This document shows, one piece after another, positions 1-9,042 of a stretch of DNA of 36,011 nucleotides (positions are counted from its first letter, which is position 1; each line of letters begins with the position of its first letter). The stretch is from assembly GCA_033851845.1 (NCBI GenBank), contig JAWWOH010000073.1, forward strand, positions 1 through 36,011. Reading direction: 5' to 3'. A model generated the notes under the pieces. It was given only the letters and a program-made list of their open reading frames with translations, did not search any database and was not told the origin of the DNA. The DNA comes from RYN-124 sp033851845 (GTDB lineage Bacteria > Actinomycetota > Actinomycetes > Mycobacteriales > SCTD01). Position numbers and translations under genes: made by a program.

Positions 1-1
1 G

Positions 2-190
2 TGGGCGCTGGAGGAGCCGGCGAACCAGGGCGCCTGCTCGCTCATCGCCCTCTCGCTGCGCGAGCACCTGCCGCAGGGGTCGACCCTGCGCCGGGTCTCG
101 CGCAAGGCCGCCGCATCACCGGCTGCGGGGTCGAGCAAGGTGCACGAGGCGGAGCAGGCGGCCCTCATCGAGGGCGTCTTCGCCAGGTAG
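2..190 (+). CDS. kgd: C-terminal end of multifunctional 2-oxoglutarate decarboxylase/dehydrogenase E1 (Kgd/SucA)
   Basis: Only the last 62 codons lie in the window; the gene begins upstream. The visible residues include an EEPANQGA block and an RVSRKAAASPAAGSSKVHEA stretch, which match the conserved C-terminus of actinobacterial Kgd, where the segment closes the transketolase C-terminal domain. The known role is thiamine-diphosphate-dependent decarboxylation of 2-oxoglutarate in the TCA cycle, in the cytoplasm. The TAG at 188-190 is followed 16 bases later by the DUF6104 gene, a neighbour often seen beside kgd in actinobacteria. The family call is firm; nothing can be said about the missing catalytic domains. 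Confidence 0.85.
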   Translation, partial: WALEEPANQGACSLIALSLREHLPQGSTLRRVSRKAAASPAAGSSKVHEAEQAALIEGVFAR

Positions 191-206
191 GTGTCGCGAG
201 GTAGCT

Positions 207-383
207 ATGTACTTCACCGACCGCGGGCTCGAGGAGCTCGCCGCGCGCCGCGGCGAGGAGACCGTGTCGCTCGCCTGGCTGACCGAGCGGCTGCGGGAGT
301 TCGTCGACCTCAACCCCGACTTCGAGGTGCCCGTGGAGCGGCTCGCCACCTGGCTCGCCCGTCTCGACGACGACGAGGACTGA
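207..383 (+). CDS. DUF6104 family small protein
   Basis: A 58-residue soluble acidic protein starting MYFTDRGLEEL and containing an almost invariant family segment (FVDLNPDFEVPVERLATWLA, residues 33-52). It ends in an acidic tail. The start ATG has a GAGG at 198-201. The function of the DUF6104 family is unknown as far as I know. Its position 16 bases downstream of the kgd stop suggests co-transcription, so a link to 2-oxoglutarate metabolism is possible but is only inference from context. No membrane segment or cysteine is present. Confidence 0.8.
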   Translation: MYFTDRGLEELAARRGEETVSLAWLTERLREFVDLNPDFEVPVERLATWLARLDDDED

Positions 384-428
384 GCCGGGCGACAGCCGCC
401 GCGCGATACGGTGCCGCCGGAGGCAGCC

Positions 429-878
429 ATGGCAGAGCGCAGCGTCACCGACTTCACCGTCACCATCGACCGGACACCCGCCGCCGTCTTCGACTACATC
501 GTCGACGTCAGCAAGCACGCCGAGTGGTCGCCGAAGCCGTATCGCGTCGAAGGGTCGACGGGTCCGGTCAAGGTCGGCGACACGTTCACCTCGATCGGCG
601 CGATCCCCGGCGACAAGAGCCATCGCAACGACGTCACCGTCACCGAGTGCACGCCCCCGCGGCGGCTGGTGCTCGACTCGGCGGAGAAGGACCAGCACTT
701 CATCAACACGTTCACCGTTGAGGCCGAAGGTGAAGGTACGAGGGTGACGCGCACGGTTGATGCGCCTAAGCCGCCGTTCCCACTGTCCGTGGTGTTCCCG
801 CTGATCATGGCGGTCTTCGTGCGGCCCGATGTGAACAAGGGCCTGGGCAAGCTGAAGGCGAACCTCGAGCGAAGCTGA
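429..878 (+). CDS. SRPBCC (polyketide cyclase/START-like) family protein
   Basis: A 149-residue protein with the START/Bet v1-like pattern. It has an N-terminal beta strand followed by RTPAAVFDYIVDVSKHAEWSP, a central GDTF...R...VTVTECTPPRRLVLDS run and a C-terminal helix (LGKLKANLERS). Such proteins bind hydrophobic ligands in a cavity; no substrate can be inferred here. I chose the ATG at 429 rather than the GTG at 411 because GGAGG at 419-423 sits correctly before it. A TACGGT box at 407-412 could be its -10 element. A small terminator-like hairpin follows at 892-915. Confidence 0.75.
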   Translation: MAERSVTDFTVTIDRTPAAVFDYIVDVSKHAEWSPKPYRVEGSTGPVKVGDTFTSIGAIPGDKSHRNDVTVTECTPPRRLVLDSAEKDQHFINTFTVEAEGEGTRVTRTVDAPKPPFPLSVVFPLIMAVFVRPDVNKGLGKLKANLERS

Positions 879-891
879 GTTCTCGAACCGG

Positions 892-915
892 CGAGACATC
901 TCTCGAATTTTTCTT
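892..915 (+). terminator. Small hairpin with U-rich tail after the SRPBCC gene
   Basis: CGAGA (892-896), loop CATC and TCTCG (901-905) are followed by AATTTTTCTTT, unusually T-rich for this genome. The stem has only five pairs. The same CGAGA could instead pair with an upstream TCTCG at 881-885, so two exclusive hairpins are possible. It fits an intrinsic terminator for the gene ending at 878. Confidence 0.45.
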
Positions 916-923
916 TATCCACA
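915..923 (+). other. DnaA-box-like TTATCCACA upstream of the decayed HNH gene
   Basis: TTATCCACA matches the classical DnaA box exactly. It is a single copy with no AT-rich unwinding region and no dnaA or dnaN nearby, so it is not an origin. It lies 48 bases upstream of the HNH-gene start and may be part of that element's control region, or chance. Confidence 0.3.
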
Positions 924-958
924 GGCACTTTCGACCCCGAACTGTCGGAGGGTCTGTC

Positions 959-964
959 TACGTT
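959..964 (+). promoter_or_regulatory. -10 box (TACGTT) of the decayed HNH gene
   Basis: TACGTT ends six bases before the ATG at 971, the spacing of a leaderless transcript. The promoter looks intact although the gene behind it is broken. Confidence 0.45.
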
Positions 965-970
965 TGCGTC

Positions 971-2291
971 ATGTCGTTGACGGCGTTCCTGGACCCGGCC
1001 TATGCCGCGGACCTCGACGCGCTCGAAGGCATTCAACGATCCAAGGCGCGCGACTTCGCGGCTGAGTGCCGCACCTAAGCCTCACTGCACTCGCGGACGT
1101 CTGGCTTCGGGTGGCAGGGTGCGAACCCGACCGACTCGATGCTGATCGACGCAGCCGGGACGTGCCTGATCGGTCAGGGCACGGCCGGCGGCCGGCTGGC
1201 CGAGGCACTGAGCCTGATCAAGGATCTGCCCGGGCTGCTGGCTGAGCTCGAGGCGGGTCGGGTGTTCGTGCCGCAGGCCAAGGTGTTGCTGGACGAGACC
1301 CGCAACCTCACCCCGGAGCTGTGCGCGAAGGTCGAGGCGCGCGTGCTCGGCTGGGCGCGGGAGCCCGCGCCCGGGCCGTTGCGCCGCAAGGTCAAGGCCG
1401 TGGTCCTGGCGGTCGACGCCGAGGAAGCCGCCCGCCGCGACGCCGCGCGCAAGGCTGAGCGGGACCCTGGCGTTCCGGCCGATCGAGGACGGGCAGGCAC
1501 TGCTGATCACCAAGGGCCCGGCCCTCGAGCTGCACCGGCTCGACCTGTGGCTGGCCGCGCAAGCCCGCGCCCTGATCGCCGACGGTGATCGGCGCAGGCT
1601 CGGTCAGATCAAGTATGACCTGCTCGTCCAACGCAACCTCGCCACCGGCGTCGTGGGCGCCAAGCCCGTCACCGCCGTCATCCACGTCCCGGTCGCGACC
1701 GGGCTGGGGCTGTCCGACGAGCCCGGCGTGCTGGACGGCTACGGACCTCTGTCCGCCTCGACGACGCGCGAGCTGCTGACGGAGGCGACACTGGTCAAGG
1801 TCTGCGTCGACGCCGCCACCGGCCGGCTCGTCGGTGGTCAGGACAAGCCCCGCCCATCCTCGGGTGGCTGTCCCGAGACGTTGCGCAAGAACCTGCTCGA
1901 GATGGTCTTCGCATCGACCGTGGTCGACCACAGCCCGGAGCCGCAGCACGACCCGTCCGCAGCGTTGGGACGCGAGATCGACCTGCGCGATCGGGGCTGC
2001 GACGGCGTGGGCCGCTCGATGCCGGCCTCCCGCTGCGAGCACGACCACAAGGACGCGTGGCCCGAAGGCCCAACGAGCTTCGAGAACCTGATCAACCGTT
2101 CACCGCGATGCCACCACGCCAAACACCACGGCTGGACCGTCATCACCGACCCCGACGGCACCAGCCACTGGACCAGCCCCGCCGGCCGGACCTACACCGT
2201 CCCCAGCCGCGACCGCCCACCACCACAGACCCGGCCGGCGCAACACTTCCTACGCCCGCCGACCTCGCTGCCCGAGACGCGTCGCTCCTGA
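971..2291 (+). pseudogene. Decayed DUF222/HNH endonuclease (13E12-like family)
   Basis: The reading starts at ATG 971, meets an in-frame TAA at 1076-1078, continues in the same frame through a DUF222-like region (residues like LAEALSLIKDLPGLLAEL) and then shifts frame near 1455-1470. The rest is open in the new frame to TGA 2289-2291. The second part holds a recognisable HNH domain: an RDRGC...C..DH segment, then SFENLINRS and CHHAKHHGW near 2090-2140. The usual second GC of the zinc knuckle reads RS here. At least one nonsense and one frameshift lesion make it a pseudogene unless these are sequencing errors. The family is multicopy in actinobacteria; its natural role is not settled. A related gene enters at 35659. 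Confidence 0.75.
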
Positions 2292-2479
2292 TGGCGCCCT
2301 GCCCCATCTGCCTGGGTGCCCCCTGCGTTTGCCCCGGCGCCGAGGAAGAGTGGGTCGCCGACGCCGCCTAACCGGCTTAGCCTCGAACACTGCAAGCTGA
2401 CTGCGAGGGCTGGGAGAACATCGTCCAGGTCCGGTGTTTTCTCGACGAAGCGCTCGAAGGCGCTGGCATGACCCCGCCA

Positions 2480-3088
2480 TCAGGTCGGGCTGCGGCTGCC
2501 GCCGTACGACACGAGAAGCGCATCCACCACGACTGCGGCATCGGCATCGGCGACGTCCGCGGGGTACTCCGGCAGCAGGTCGTCCCAGACGACGAGCCAC
2601 GACCCGAGCATCTGCGGCTGCCCTTCCGGCCGGGCGAAGAACCACACGTGCAGGTGCGCGCCGCCGTCTCCCCAGCGGTGGACGTGGCAGCGACCGACGT
2701 TCGCCAGCGCCTCGACGTGGCGGGCGAGGTGACTGACGAGGATGCCGAGCTCGGCGGCCAGGTCGTCGGTCAGGTGGGCGAGGTCGTGGTGGTCACGCGG
2801 ATGCAGCATCAGCACCAGAGGGCTCCCGACCCCGGACATCCGGGTCAGGCGCCAACGCTCGTTGAACCACAGACCGAGGTCGCGTCGCTGGCACGACGTG
2901 CAGTCGGCCGGGCCCTCGCCGTGCCGCGACTTCTCGGGGACAACCGGCGGCCGTAGCGGTGAGACGCTCAGCCCTTCGGGCTCGAACGGGCTGATGTCCC
3001 ACTCGGTCATCCGCGCCAGCGGCAGTCGCCCGTCGGTGTCCGCCACAGCCAGTGCGTGCTCGTAGAACTCCTGCGGACTCAGCGCCAT
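2480..3088 (-). CDS. HIT-like superfamily protein of unknown substrate
   Basis: A 202-residue protein with a CTSCQRR zinc-knuckle-like pair near residue 63 and a HIT-like core, LMLHPRDHHDLAHL followed by GAHLHVWFFARPEGQ. The HLH before an aromatic-rich strand resembles the active-site strand of HIT nucleotide hydrolases/transferases, but the classical HxHxH is incomplete, so enzymatic activity is uncertain. The start ATG is chosen because a TAGGGT -10 box ends six bases upstream. It stands alone, convergent with the HNH remnant. It could also be a divergent GalT-type protein. Function is unassigned. Confidence 0.6.
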   Translation of the reverse strand: MALSPQEFYEHALAVADTDGRLPLARMTEWDISPFEPEGLSVSPLRPPVVPEKSRHGEGPADCTSCQRRDLGLWFNERWRLTRMSGVGSPLVLMLHPRDHHDLAHLTDDLAAELGILVSHLARHVEALANVGRCHVHRWGDGGAHLHVWFFARPEGQPQMLGSWLVVWDDLLPEYPADVADADAAVVVDALLVSYGGSRSPT

Positions 3089-3094
3089 GCGCGC

Positions 3095-3100
3095 ACCCTA
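3095..3100 (-). promoter_or_regulatory. -10 box (TAGGGT), leaderless HIT-like gene
   Basis: On the minus strand TAGGGT is followed by six bases and then the ATG at 3088, so transcription should begin at or next to the start codon. Confidence 0.5.
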
Positions 3101-3121
3101 GTCACGGTCCTCGGCCGCCGA

Positions 3122-3919
3122 TCAGCCCGCGACGTACGGCCCCCAGCGGGGGTGCAGCTGCCGGCGCTTCGCCGTGTTGCGGATGTTCCACACCAACGCG
3201 GCACCCACCATGAAGCCGACCACGTGCGCGCCGTACGCAACGCCGGCGCCGGCAGCCACCCCTGCCCCGCTGAAGTAGAGGTACTGCAGCACGAACCACG
3301 ACCCGAGCACGAGCCACGCGGGCAGTCGCACCGGCAGGAAGAAGAAGAACGTCAGCAGCGACCAGACCTTCGCGCGCGGGAAGAGCACGATGTAGGCACC
3401 GAGTACGCCGGCAATCGCGCCGGAAGCCCCCACGAGCGGCTCTGTCGAGTTGTGCTGGAACAGCGAAAAGCCGTACGTCGCCGCGTAGCCGCAAACGACG
3501 TAGAACAGCAGGTACTTCAGCCGGCCGAGCCGGTCCTCCACATTGTTGCCAAAGACGTAGAGGAACAGCATGTTGCCGAGCAGGTGCAACCAGCCGCCGT
3601 GCAGGAACATCGCCGTCAACACGGACAGGAACGGCGACTTGTGGAACGGCTTGGGTGTCGGGCAGACGAAGCGGCGCTCCCCGTCGCTGAGCACGACGCG
3701 TCGCTGCGGCTGCGGCCGGTTCGACAGCACCTCCTTGGGCTCGGCCGCGTAGTTGTCGAAGAACGTCACCTGCTTGCACGCCTGCGCCTGCGGGCTGTCC
3801 CCGATGATGTGGTGCGAGACCGGACTGAACAGGAACGCGACGACGTTGATCGCGATCAGCAGGTAGGTCACCACAGGCGTGCGCCGCGTCGGGTTGACGT
3901 CGTGCACGGGCAGCACCAT
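3122..3919 (-). CDS. Rhomboid family intramembrane serine protease
   Basis: A 265-residue polytopic membrane protein with an N-terminal transmembrane segment (about 17-31). The HGGWLHLLGNM motif of rhomboids is at 107-117, the catalytic serine motif GASGAIAG at 164-171 (Ser166), and the catalytic histidine in the last helix is YGAHVVGF (His232). All three family signatures are present in order, so the enzyme should cleave transmembrane substrates within the cytoplasmic membrane. The loop at 40-95 is long for the family. The gene lies 18 bases after the oxidoreductase gene on the same strand, and a GGAG precedes the ATG, so it is probably co-transcribed. Its substrate is unknown. Confidence 0.88.
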   Translation of the reverse strand: MVLPVHDVNPTRRTPVVTYLLIAINVVAFLFSPVSHHIIGDSPQAQACKQVTFFDNYAAEPKEVLSNRPQPQRRVVLSDGERRFVCPTPKPFHKSPFLSVLTAMFLHGGWLHLLGNMLFLYVFGNNVEDRLGRLKYLLFYVVCGYAATYGFSLFQHNSTEPLVGASGAIAGVLGAYIVLFPRAKVWSLLTFFFFLPVRLPAWLVLGSWFVLQYLYFSGAGVAAGAGVAYGAHVVGFMVGAALVWNIRNTAKRRQLHPRWGPYVAG

Positions 3920-3937
3920 GCCGCGGCTCCGCTTCGA

Positions 3938-4906
3938 TCAGGGGGTCGTCAGGACGATCTTGCCGAACACCGTGCCCGCTGCGAGTCGTTCGAAGCCGCG
4001 ATTTGCGTCACGCATCGGCAGGACCTCGTCGAGGAGCGGCCGCACACCCGTCGCCTCGCAGAACCGCAGCAGCGCCGCCAGCTCGTCGCGGGTGCCCATG
4101 GTGGACCCGACGACACGCAGCTGCAGGAAGAACAGCCGGGCCAGGTCTGCGCTGGGATCCGGACCGCTCGTCGCGCCGGACACCACCAGGGTGCCGCCGG
4201 GTCGCAGCGACTTCATCGAATGGCCCCACGTCGCTTTGCCGACGGTCTCGATGACGGCGTCCACCCGCTCCGGCAGTCGGGCGCCGCTCTCGAACACCTC
4301 GTGCGCACCTATCTCGAGCGCCTTGGACCGCTTCGCGTCGTCGCGACTCGTCGCATAGACCAGGTAACCCGCAGCGCGGGCGAGCACGATCGCCGCCGTC
4401 GCGACCCCGCCGCCGACACCCTGCACGAGGACCCGGTCCCCCGGTCGCAGGCCGCTCTGGGTGAAGAGCATTCGGTACGCCGTCAGCCATGCGGTCGGCA
4501 GGCAGGCGGCCTCCTCCCAGGACAGCGCAGCCGGCTTGGGTAGGAGGTTGCGGCGAGGTACGACGACTGTCTCGGCGAGCGTGCCGTCGTACAGCTCCGA
4601 GAGCAGCGTGCGCCGCGGGTCGAGAGTCTCGTCGCCGCTCCAGCCGGGCGTGCTGATGACCGCGTGGACGACGACCTCGTGGCCGTCGTCCGTGACGCCC
4701 GCGGCATCGCAGCCGAGCACCATCGGCAGTCGGTCGGCGGGCAGCCCGACGCCCTTCAGCGACCAGAGGTCGTGGTGGTTGAGGGCGGCGGCCTTGACGT
4801 GGACGCGGTCCCATCCCTCCGGGACGTCCGGATCGGGGCGCTCGCCGACCTCCAGCCCGCTGAGCGGGTCATCGGGGGACTGGGACACGCAGGAGACGGC
4901 GAGCAT
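3938..4906 (-). CDS. Zinc-binding-dehydrogenase family oxidoreductase (quinone-reductase-like MDR)
   Basis: A 322-residue medium-chain dehydrogenase/reductase. The GroES-like half runs to about residue 120 (AALNHHDLWSLKG, VLGCDAAG). The Rossmann half has the nucleotide-binding GVGGGVAT at 163-170 and a SGATSG segment. The four-cysteine structural zinc lobe of classical alcohol dehydrogenases is missing, and the fold resembles NADPH:quinone or acryloyl-CoA-type reductases, so the cofactor is probably NADPH and the substrate unknown. The ATG is set by a TAGGGT -10 box six bases upstream. Remarkably, the first three bases of that box are the TAG stop of the upstream malic enzyme gene. The gene precedes the rhomboid gene in a likely operon. 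Confidence 0.82.
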   Translation of the reverse strand: MLAVSCVSQSPDDPLSGLEVGERPDPDVPEGWDRVHVKAAALNHHDLWSLKGVGLPADRLPMVLGCDAAGVTDDGHEVVVHAVISTPGWSGDETLDPRRTLLSELYDGTLAETVVVPRRNLLPKPAALSWEEAACLPTAWLTAYRMLFTQSGLRPGDRVLVQGVGGGVATAAIVLARAAGYLVYATSRDDAKRSKALEIGAHEVFESGARLPERVDAVIETVGKATWGHSMKSLRPGGTLVVSGATSGPDPSADLARLFFLQLRVVGSTMGTRDELAALLRFCEATGVRPLLDEVLPMRDANRGFERLAAGTVFGKIVLTTP

Positions 4907-4912
4907 GGATCG

Positions 4913-4918
4913 ACCCTA
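4913..4918 (-). promoter_or_regulatory. -10 box (TAGGGT) overlapping the malic enzyme stop codon
   Basis: The TAG of this hexamer is the stop codon of the malic enzyme gene, and the box ends six bases before the ATG at 4906. One sequence therefore ends one gene and initiates a separate leaderless transcript of the next. Confidence 0.5.
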
Positions 4919-6115
4919 AGCGCGTGCCACGCCCTCCTCGCGGGCGGCCTTGGCGACCGCGGCGGCGACCGCGGGTGCGACCCGCGGGTCGAAGACGCTC
5001 GGGATGACCAGGTCGTCGGCCAGGTCGTCGCCGACGACCTCGGCCAGCGCATCGGACGCCGCCAGCTTCATGTGCTCGGTGATCCGGGCTGCGCGAACGG
5101 AGAGAGCGCCCTTGAACACACCGGGGAAGGCGAGCACGTTGTTGATCTGGTTGGGGAAGTCGCTGCGACCGGTGGCGACGACGTGCGCGCCGATGGCGTG
5201 CGCGACATCGGGATGGATCTCCGGCTCCGGGTTGGCCATCGCGAAGATGATGGGGTTCTTCGCCATCGTTCGCACCGCATCGGCCGGAACGGTGCCCGCC
5301 GACAGGCCGATGAAGACATCGGCGCCGGCAAGCGCCTCGAGAAAGCTCCCGGTCAGCCCTGCCCTGTTGCTGATGTCGGCGAAGAGCTTCTTCTCGTCGT
5401 TGAGGCCGTCGCGACCCGTGTGCACGATGCCCTTGCTGTCGGCGACGGCGAGGTCGCCGATCCCGGCCTCGAGCACCATCCGCGACACGGCGATCCCGGC
5501 CGCGCCCGCACCGCTGACCACGACGCGGAGGTCGCCGAGCGTGCGACCGGTCAGCCGGGCGGCGTTCTTCAGTGCAGCGAGTACGACGATCGCCGTGCCG
5601 TGCTGGTCGTCGTGGAAGACCGGGATGTCGAGCCGGGCCTGCAACCGCCGCTCGATCTCGAAGCACCGAGGGGCGCTGATGTCCTCGAGGTTGATCCCGC
5701 CGAACGCCGGGGCGAGCCGCGCGACGGTTTCCACCAGGCCGTCGACATCGGTGACGTCGAGGCAGATCGGGACGGCGTCGACGTCGGCGAAGTGCTTGAA
5801 CAGCAGCGCCTTGCCCTCCATCACCGGCAGGGCCGCTTCGGGGCCGATGTCACCGAGACCGAGCACGGCGGTCCCGTCGGTCACGACCGCGACGGTGTGC
5901 GACTTCCAGGTGTAGTCGTAGGCAAGAGAGCGGTCCTCGGCGATCGCCATGCAGACGCGGGCGACACCCGGCGTGTAGGCCAGCGAGAGGTCGTCGCGGT
6001 TCTCGAGCGGGACCGTGGAGCGGACCTCGATCTTGCCGCCCACGTGCAGCGCGAAGGCTGGGTCACTGTCCCGCTCCGACACGTGGGGACCGGCGTGCGA
6101 AACCTGCTGTGACAT
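4916..6115 (-). CDS. NAD(P)-dependent malic enzyme
   Basis: A 399-residue cytoplasmic enzyme expected to decarboxylate malate oxidatively to pyruvate. Family landmarks in order are the SLAYTPGVA segment (44-52), the LGLGDIGPEAALPVMEGKA block (85-103), the metal-binding INLEDISAPRCFEIE (141-155), the FHDDQHGTA motif (167-175) and the Rossmann SGAGAAG at 201-207. NPEPEI and FPNQINN segments follow. The length suits the short bacterial class rather than the hybrid MaeB type with a phosphotransacetylase domain. NAD versus NADP preference cannot be read safely. It is divergent from the amino-acid importer, with 103 bases between start codons. It supplies pyruvate from the TCA pool whose Kgd step is encoded at the left edge. 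Confidence 0.92.
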   Translation of the reverse strand: MSQQVSHAGPHVSERDSDPAFALHVGGKIEVRSTVPLENRDDLSLAYTPGVARVCMAIAEDRSLAYDYTWKSHTVAVVTDGTAVLGLGDIGPEAALPVMEGKALLFKHFADVDAVPICLDVTDVDGLVETVARLAPAFGGINLEDISAPRCFEIERRLQARLDIPVFHDDQHGTAIVVLAALKNAARLTGRTLGDLRVVVSGAGAAGIAVSRMVLEAGIGDLAVADSKGIVHTGRDGLNDEKKLFADISNRAGLTGSFLEALAGADVFIGLSAGTVPADAVRTMAKNPIIFAMANPEPEIHPDVAHAIGAHVVATGRSDFPNQINNVLAFPGVFKGALSVRAARITEHMKLAASDALAEVVGDDLADDLVIPSVFDPRVAPAVAAAVAKAAREEGVARA

Positions 6116-6148
6116 CGCTTGATCGTGACACAGCGTGATCCGACGACC

Positions 6149-6199
6149 GGCCGGGGGGCCGGCCCTGCCACTATGTGCGTCATCGCGCCCAGGGGGCGC
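6149..6199. repeat. Two perfect GC hairpins in the malic enzyme/importer intergenic region
   Basis: GGCCGG-GGGG-CCGGCC spans 6149-6164 and GCGCCC-AGG-GGGCGC spans 6185-6199. The second lies just upstream of the ribosome site of the binding-protein gene, so it would be in the mRNA leader. I cannot assign a riboswitch family; they may be regulator sites or simple GC-rich structure. Confidence 0.35.
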
Positions 6200-6218
6200 C
6201 CGTCAGAGGAGTGCGCAC

Positions 6219-7109
6219 GTGCGTCGTACCGGATCCCACCTGCTTCCCGCCGTGGCCGCCGCCGCAGCTCTCGCGCTGAGCGCCTGCGGAGGGTCCTCCG
6301 GGGGCGACAACCCCACCGTCAGCGGCGGCTCTCCGAGCGCCGGCTCCTCCCTGCACGACTCGCTGCCCCAGGCGGTCAAGGACGCCGGCAAGCTCACGGT
6401 CGGGTCGGACATCGCCTATCCGCCCGTCGAGTTCACCGACACCGACGGCAAGACCCCGATCGGCATCGATCCCGACATCGCGAAGGCGATCGGCGACAAG
6501 CTCGGCATCACGCTGCAGCTCGTCAACGGCACCTTCGACGGGCTCATCCCGCAGCTCACGACGAGCAAGCGCATCGACCTCATCATGAGCGCGATGAGCG
6601 ACAACAAGAAGCGGCAGGCGACGGTCGACTTCGTCGACTACTTCTCCGCCGGCACGTCGATCATCGTCAAGAAGGGCAACCCGTCGAAGATCAACGGGCT
6701 CGACGACTTCTGCGGCAAGACGGTCGCCATCCAGCGCGGAACGACGCAGGACGACGTCGCCGAGGCCCAGAAGACCAAGTGCGGGTCCAACAAGCTGAAC
6801 ATCCTGAAGTTCGACACCGACCCCGAGGCGCTGCAGCAGATCAAGACCGGCCGCGCGGTCGCCGACATGAACGACTTCCCGGTTGCGGCGTACACGGCAC
6901 AGAAGCAGCCCGACTTCGAAGTGGTCGGCGAGCAGCTCGAGGCGGGGCCCTACGGCATCGGCATCCGCAAGAGCGACACCCAGCTGCGCGACGCGATCAA
7001 GGCCGCCCTTCAAGCAATCATGGATGACGGCAGCTACACCAAGATCCTGGAGAAGTGGAACGTCACCCAGGGCGCGCTGAAGACAGCCACGATCAACGCC
7101 GGCACATGA
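6219..7109 (+). CDS. Amino-acid ABC transporter substrate-binding lipoprotein
   Basis: A 296-residue family-3 solute-binding protein. The N-terminus is a lipoprotein signal (MRRTGSHLLP, hydrophobic alanine run, lipobox ALSAC with the lipidated Cys23). The mature part has LTVGSDIAYPPVEF, GIDPDIAKAIGDKL and NGTFDGLIPQL, followed by DLIMSAMSDNKKR, typical of binding proteins for polar amino acids. GTG 6219 is chosen over upstream in-frame starts because AGAGGAG precedes it and only this start gives a proper signal peptide. It acts outside the membrane, handing ligand to the permease encoded next. Stop and next start overlap as ATGA. Substrate is uncertain; glutamate, glutamine, arginine or cystine are possible. 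Confidence 0.9.
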   Translation: MRRTGSHLLPAVAAAAALALSACGGSSGGDNPTVSGGSPSAGSSLHDSLPQAVKDAGKLTVGSDIAYPPVEFTDTDGKTPIGIDPDIAKAIGDKLGITLQLVNGTFDGLIPQLTTSKRIDLIMSAMSDNKKRQATVDFVDYFSAGTSIIVKKGNPSKINGLDDFCGKTVAIQRGTTQDDVAEAQKTKCGSNKLNILKFDTDPEALQQIKTGRAVADMNDFPVAAYTAQKQPDFEVVGEQLEAGPYGIGIRKSDTQLRDAIKAALQAIMDDGSYTKILEKWNVTQGALKTATINAGT

Positions 7110-7998
7110 CCGCAGAGGCGACCGGGACGCAGGCGGCCGACAGGCTCGTCGCCGTCCCGGTGCGCCACTGGGGCCGCTGGGTCGGTGCGCTCGTCGTACT
7201 GGCGGTCTTCGCTCTGCTGGGCAAGGCGTTCGTCGGCGCCGACATCCACTACCACGTCGTCGGCGACTACTTCACCGCCAAGAACATCCTCACCGGCGTC
7301 TGGCACACGCTGCTGATCAGCGTGCTGGCACAGGCGATGGGCATCGGGCTCGGCGTGCTGGCCGCCGTCATGCGGCAGTCGGAAAACCCGGTCATGAGCG
7401 GCGTCGGCTGGTTCTACGTCTGGCTGTTCCGCGGCACGCCGCTGCTGCTGCAGCTGATCCTGTGGTTCAACCTTTCCGCGCTGTTCCCGACCATCTCGAT
7501 CCCGGGCATCTGGTCCGTGGACACCAACACCGCGATCACGCCGTTCGTGGCCGCGTTGCTCGGGCTCGGGATCAACGAGGGTGCCTACATGGCGGAGATC
7601 GTGCGCGCCGGCATCGGCTCGGTCGACACCGGCCAGACCGAGGCCGCGCACGCGCTCGGCATGACGCAGGGACTGACGCTGCGACGTGTGGTGCTGCCCC
7701 AGGCGATGCGCGTCATCATCCCGCCGACCGGCAACGAGTTCGTCAACATGCTGAAGTCCAGCTCGCTGGCGAGCGCGGCCCAGTACACCGAGCTGCTGCG
7801 GGTGACGCAGACGACGTACACCTCGAACTTCGAGATCATGCCGATGCTGTTCGTGGCGGCGCTCTGGTACCTCATCCTCACGAGCATCTTCGGGATCGGG
7901 CAGTACTTCCTCGAGCGCAGGTTTGCCCGCGGGTCCCAGCGTGAGCTGCCGGCCACCCCCGCGCAGCGGATCCTGTCGGCACTCAGGCCGGGGCGCAG

Positions 7999-8002
<4 letters not shown>
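7106..8002 (+). CDS. Amino-acid ABC transporter permease
   Basis: A 298-residue inner-membrane protein of the HisM/GlnP class. A hydrophobic segment lies near 23-41, an extracytoplasmic loop follows, and then the permease domain starts with GVWHTLLISVLAQAMGIGLGV. The signature GTPLLLQL and the EAA loop (EAAHALGMTQGLTLRRVVLP), which docks to the ATPase, are intact. The start ATG overlaps the binding-protein stop by four bases (ATGA), and its own stop overlaps the ATPase start in the same way, so the three genes are translationally coupled. The N-terminal extension before the first conserved segment is longer than in E. coli GlnP. One permease gene implies a homodimeric channel. Confidence 0.92.
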
Positions 8003-8763
<761 letters not shown>

Positions 8764-9042
8764 CTACGTCACCTGGCTGGGCGGGCCGACCACGGGGTCG
8801 AGCGCCGGTGCGGTGGACGGCAGCACGGTCACGAGCGCGACAGGGGCGAGGCTGAGCGGGGCGGGCGTGCTGGTGGGCGCGGCCTCCCCGGAATGGGCAG
8901 CGACGCCGAAGGCAATGCCGGCGAGCAGCTCAACCGCGAACACGAGCGGGAGCAGGCCGTCGCGGCGCGTCAGGCGACGGGTCACCCGCGCGGGCAGGAC
9001 GTCGACCGACCGCGGCGCGACCGGGTACTCGAGGCTGCTCAC
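8764..9042 (-). CDS. Small single-pass membrane protein, unknown
   Basis: A 92-residue predicted protein that I do not recognise. A basic N-terminal part (VTRRLTRRDG) precedes one hydrophobic segment (LLPLVFAVELLAGIAFGVAA, about 31-50), followed by a proline- and threonine-rich tail without cysteines. Topology would be N-inside with an exported tail. The start is a GTG without a good ribosome site. Its stop directly abuts the ATPase stop in convergent orientation. Codon use looks normal, but no family supports it, so it may be spurious. Confidence 0.45.
   Translation of the reverse strand: MSSLEYPVAPRSVDVLPARVTRRLTRRDGLLPLVFAVELLAGIAFGVAAHSGEAAPTSTPAPLSLAPVALVTVLPSTAPALDPVVGPPSQVT

Noticed and set aside
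915..923. DnaA box as a sign of a replication origin.
   Set aside because: A single box without a cluster, AT-rich unwinding region or dnaA/dnaN genes.
2291..2371. Short reading with CPICLGAPCVCPG that could be a zinc-ribbon peptide.
   Set aside because: It overlaps the end of the decayed HNH gene and has no ribosome site. It may simply be the shifted tail of that pseudogene.
2384..2479. Open continuation of the HIT-like frame after its TGA (peptide ASAFERFVEKTPDLDDVLPA).
   Set aside because: No family match or start codon; readthrough or selenocysteine use is unsupported.
3056..4543. Long plus-strand open frame of 495 codons opposite the rhomboid and oxidoreductase genes, and many similar antisense frames.
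   Set aside because: These are shadows caused by high G+C codon bias; the minus-strand products carry clear protein families.
6116..6218. Riboswitch before the amino-acid importer.
   Set aside because: Only simple GC hairpins are present; no conserved riboswitch core is recognised.
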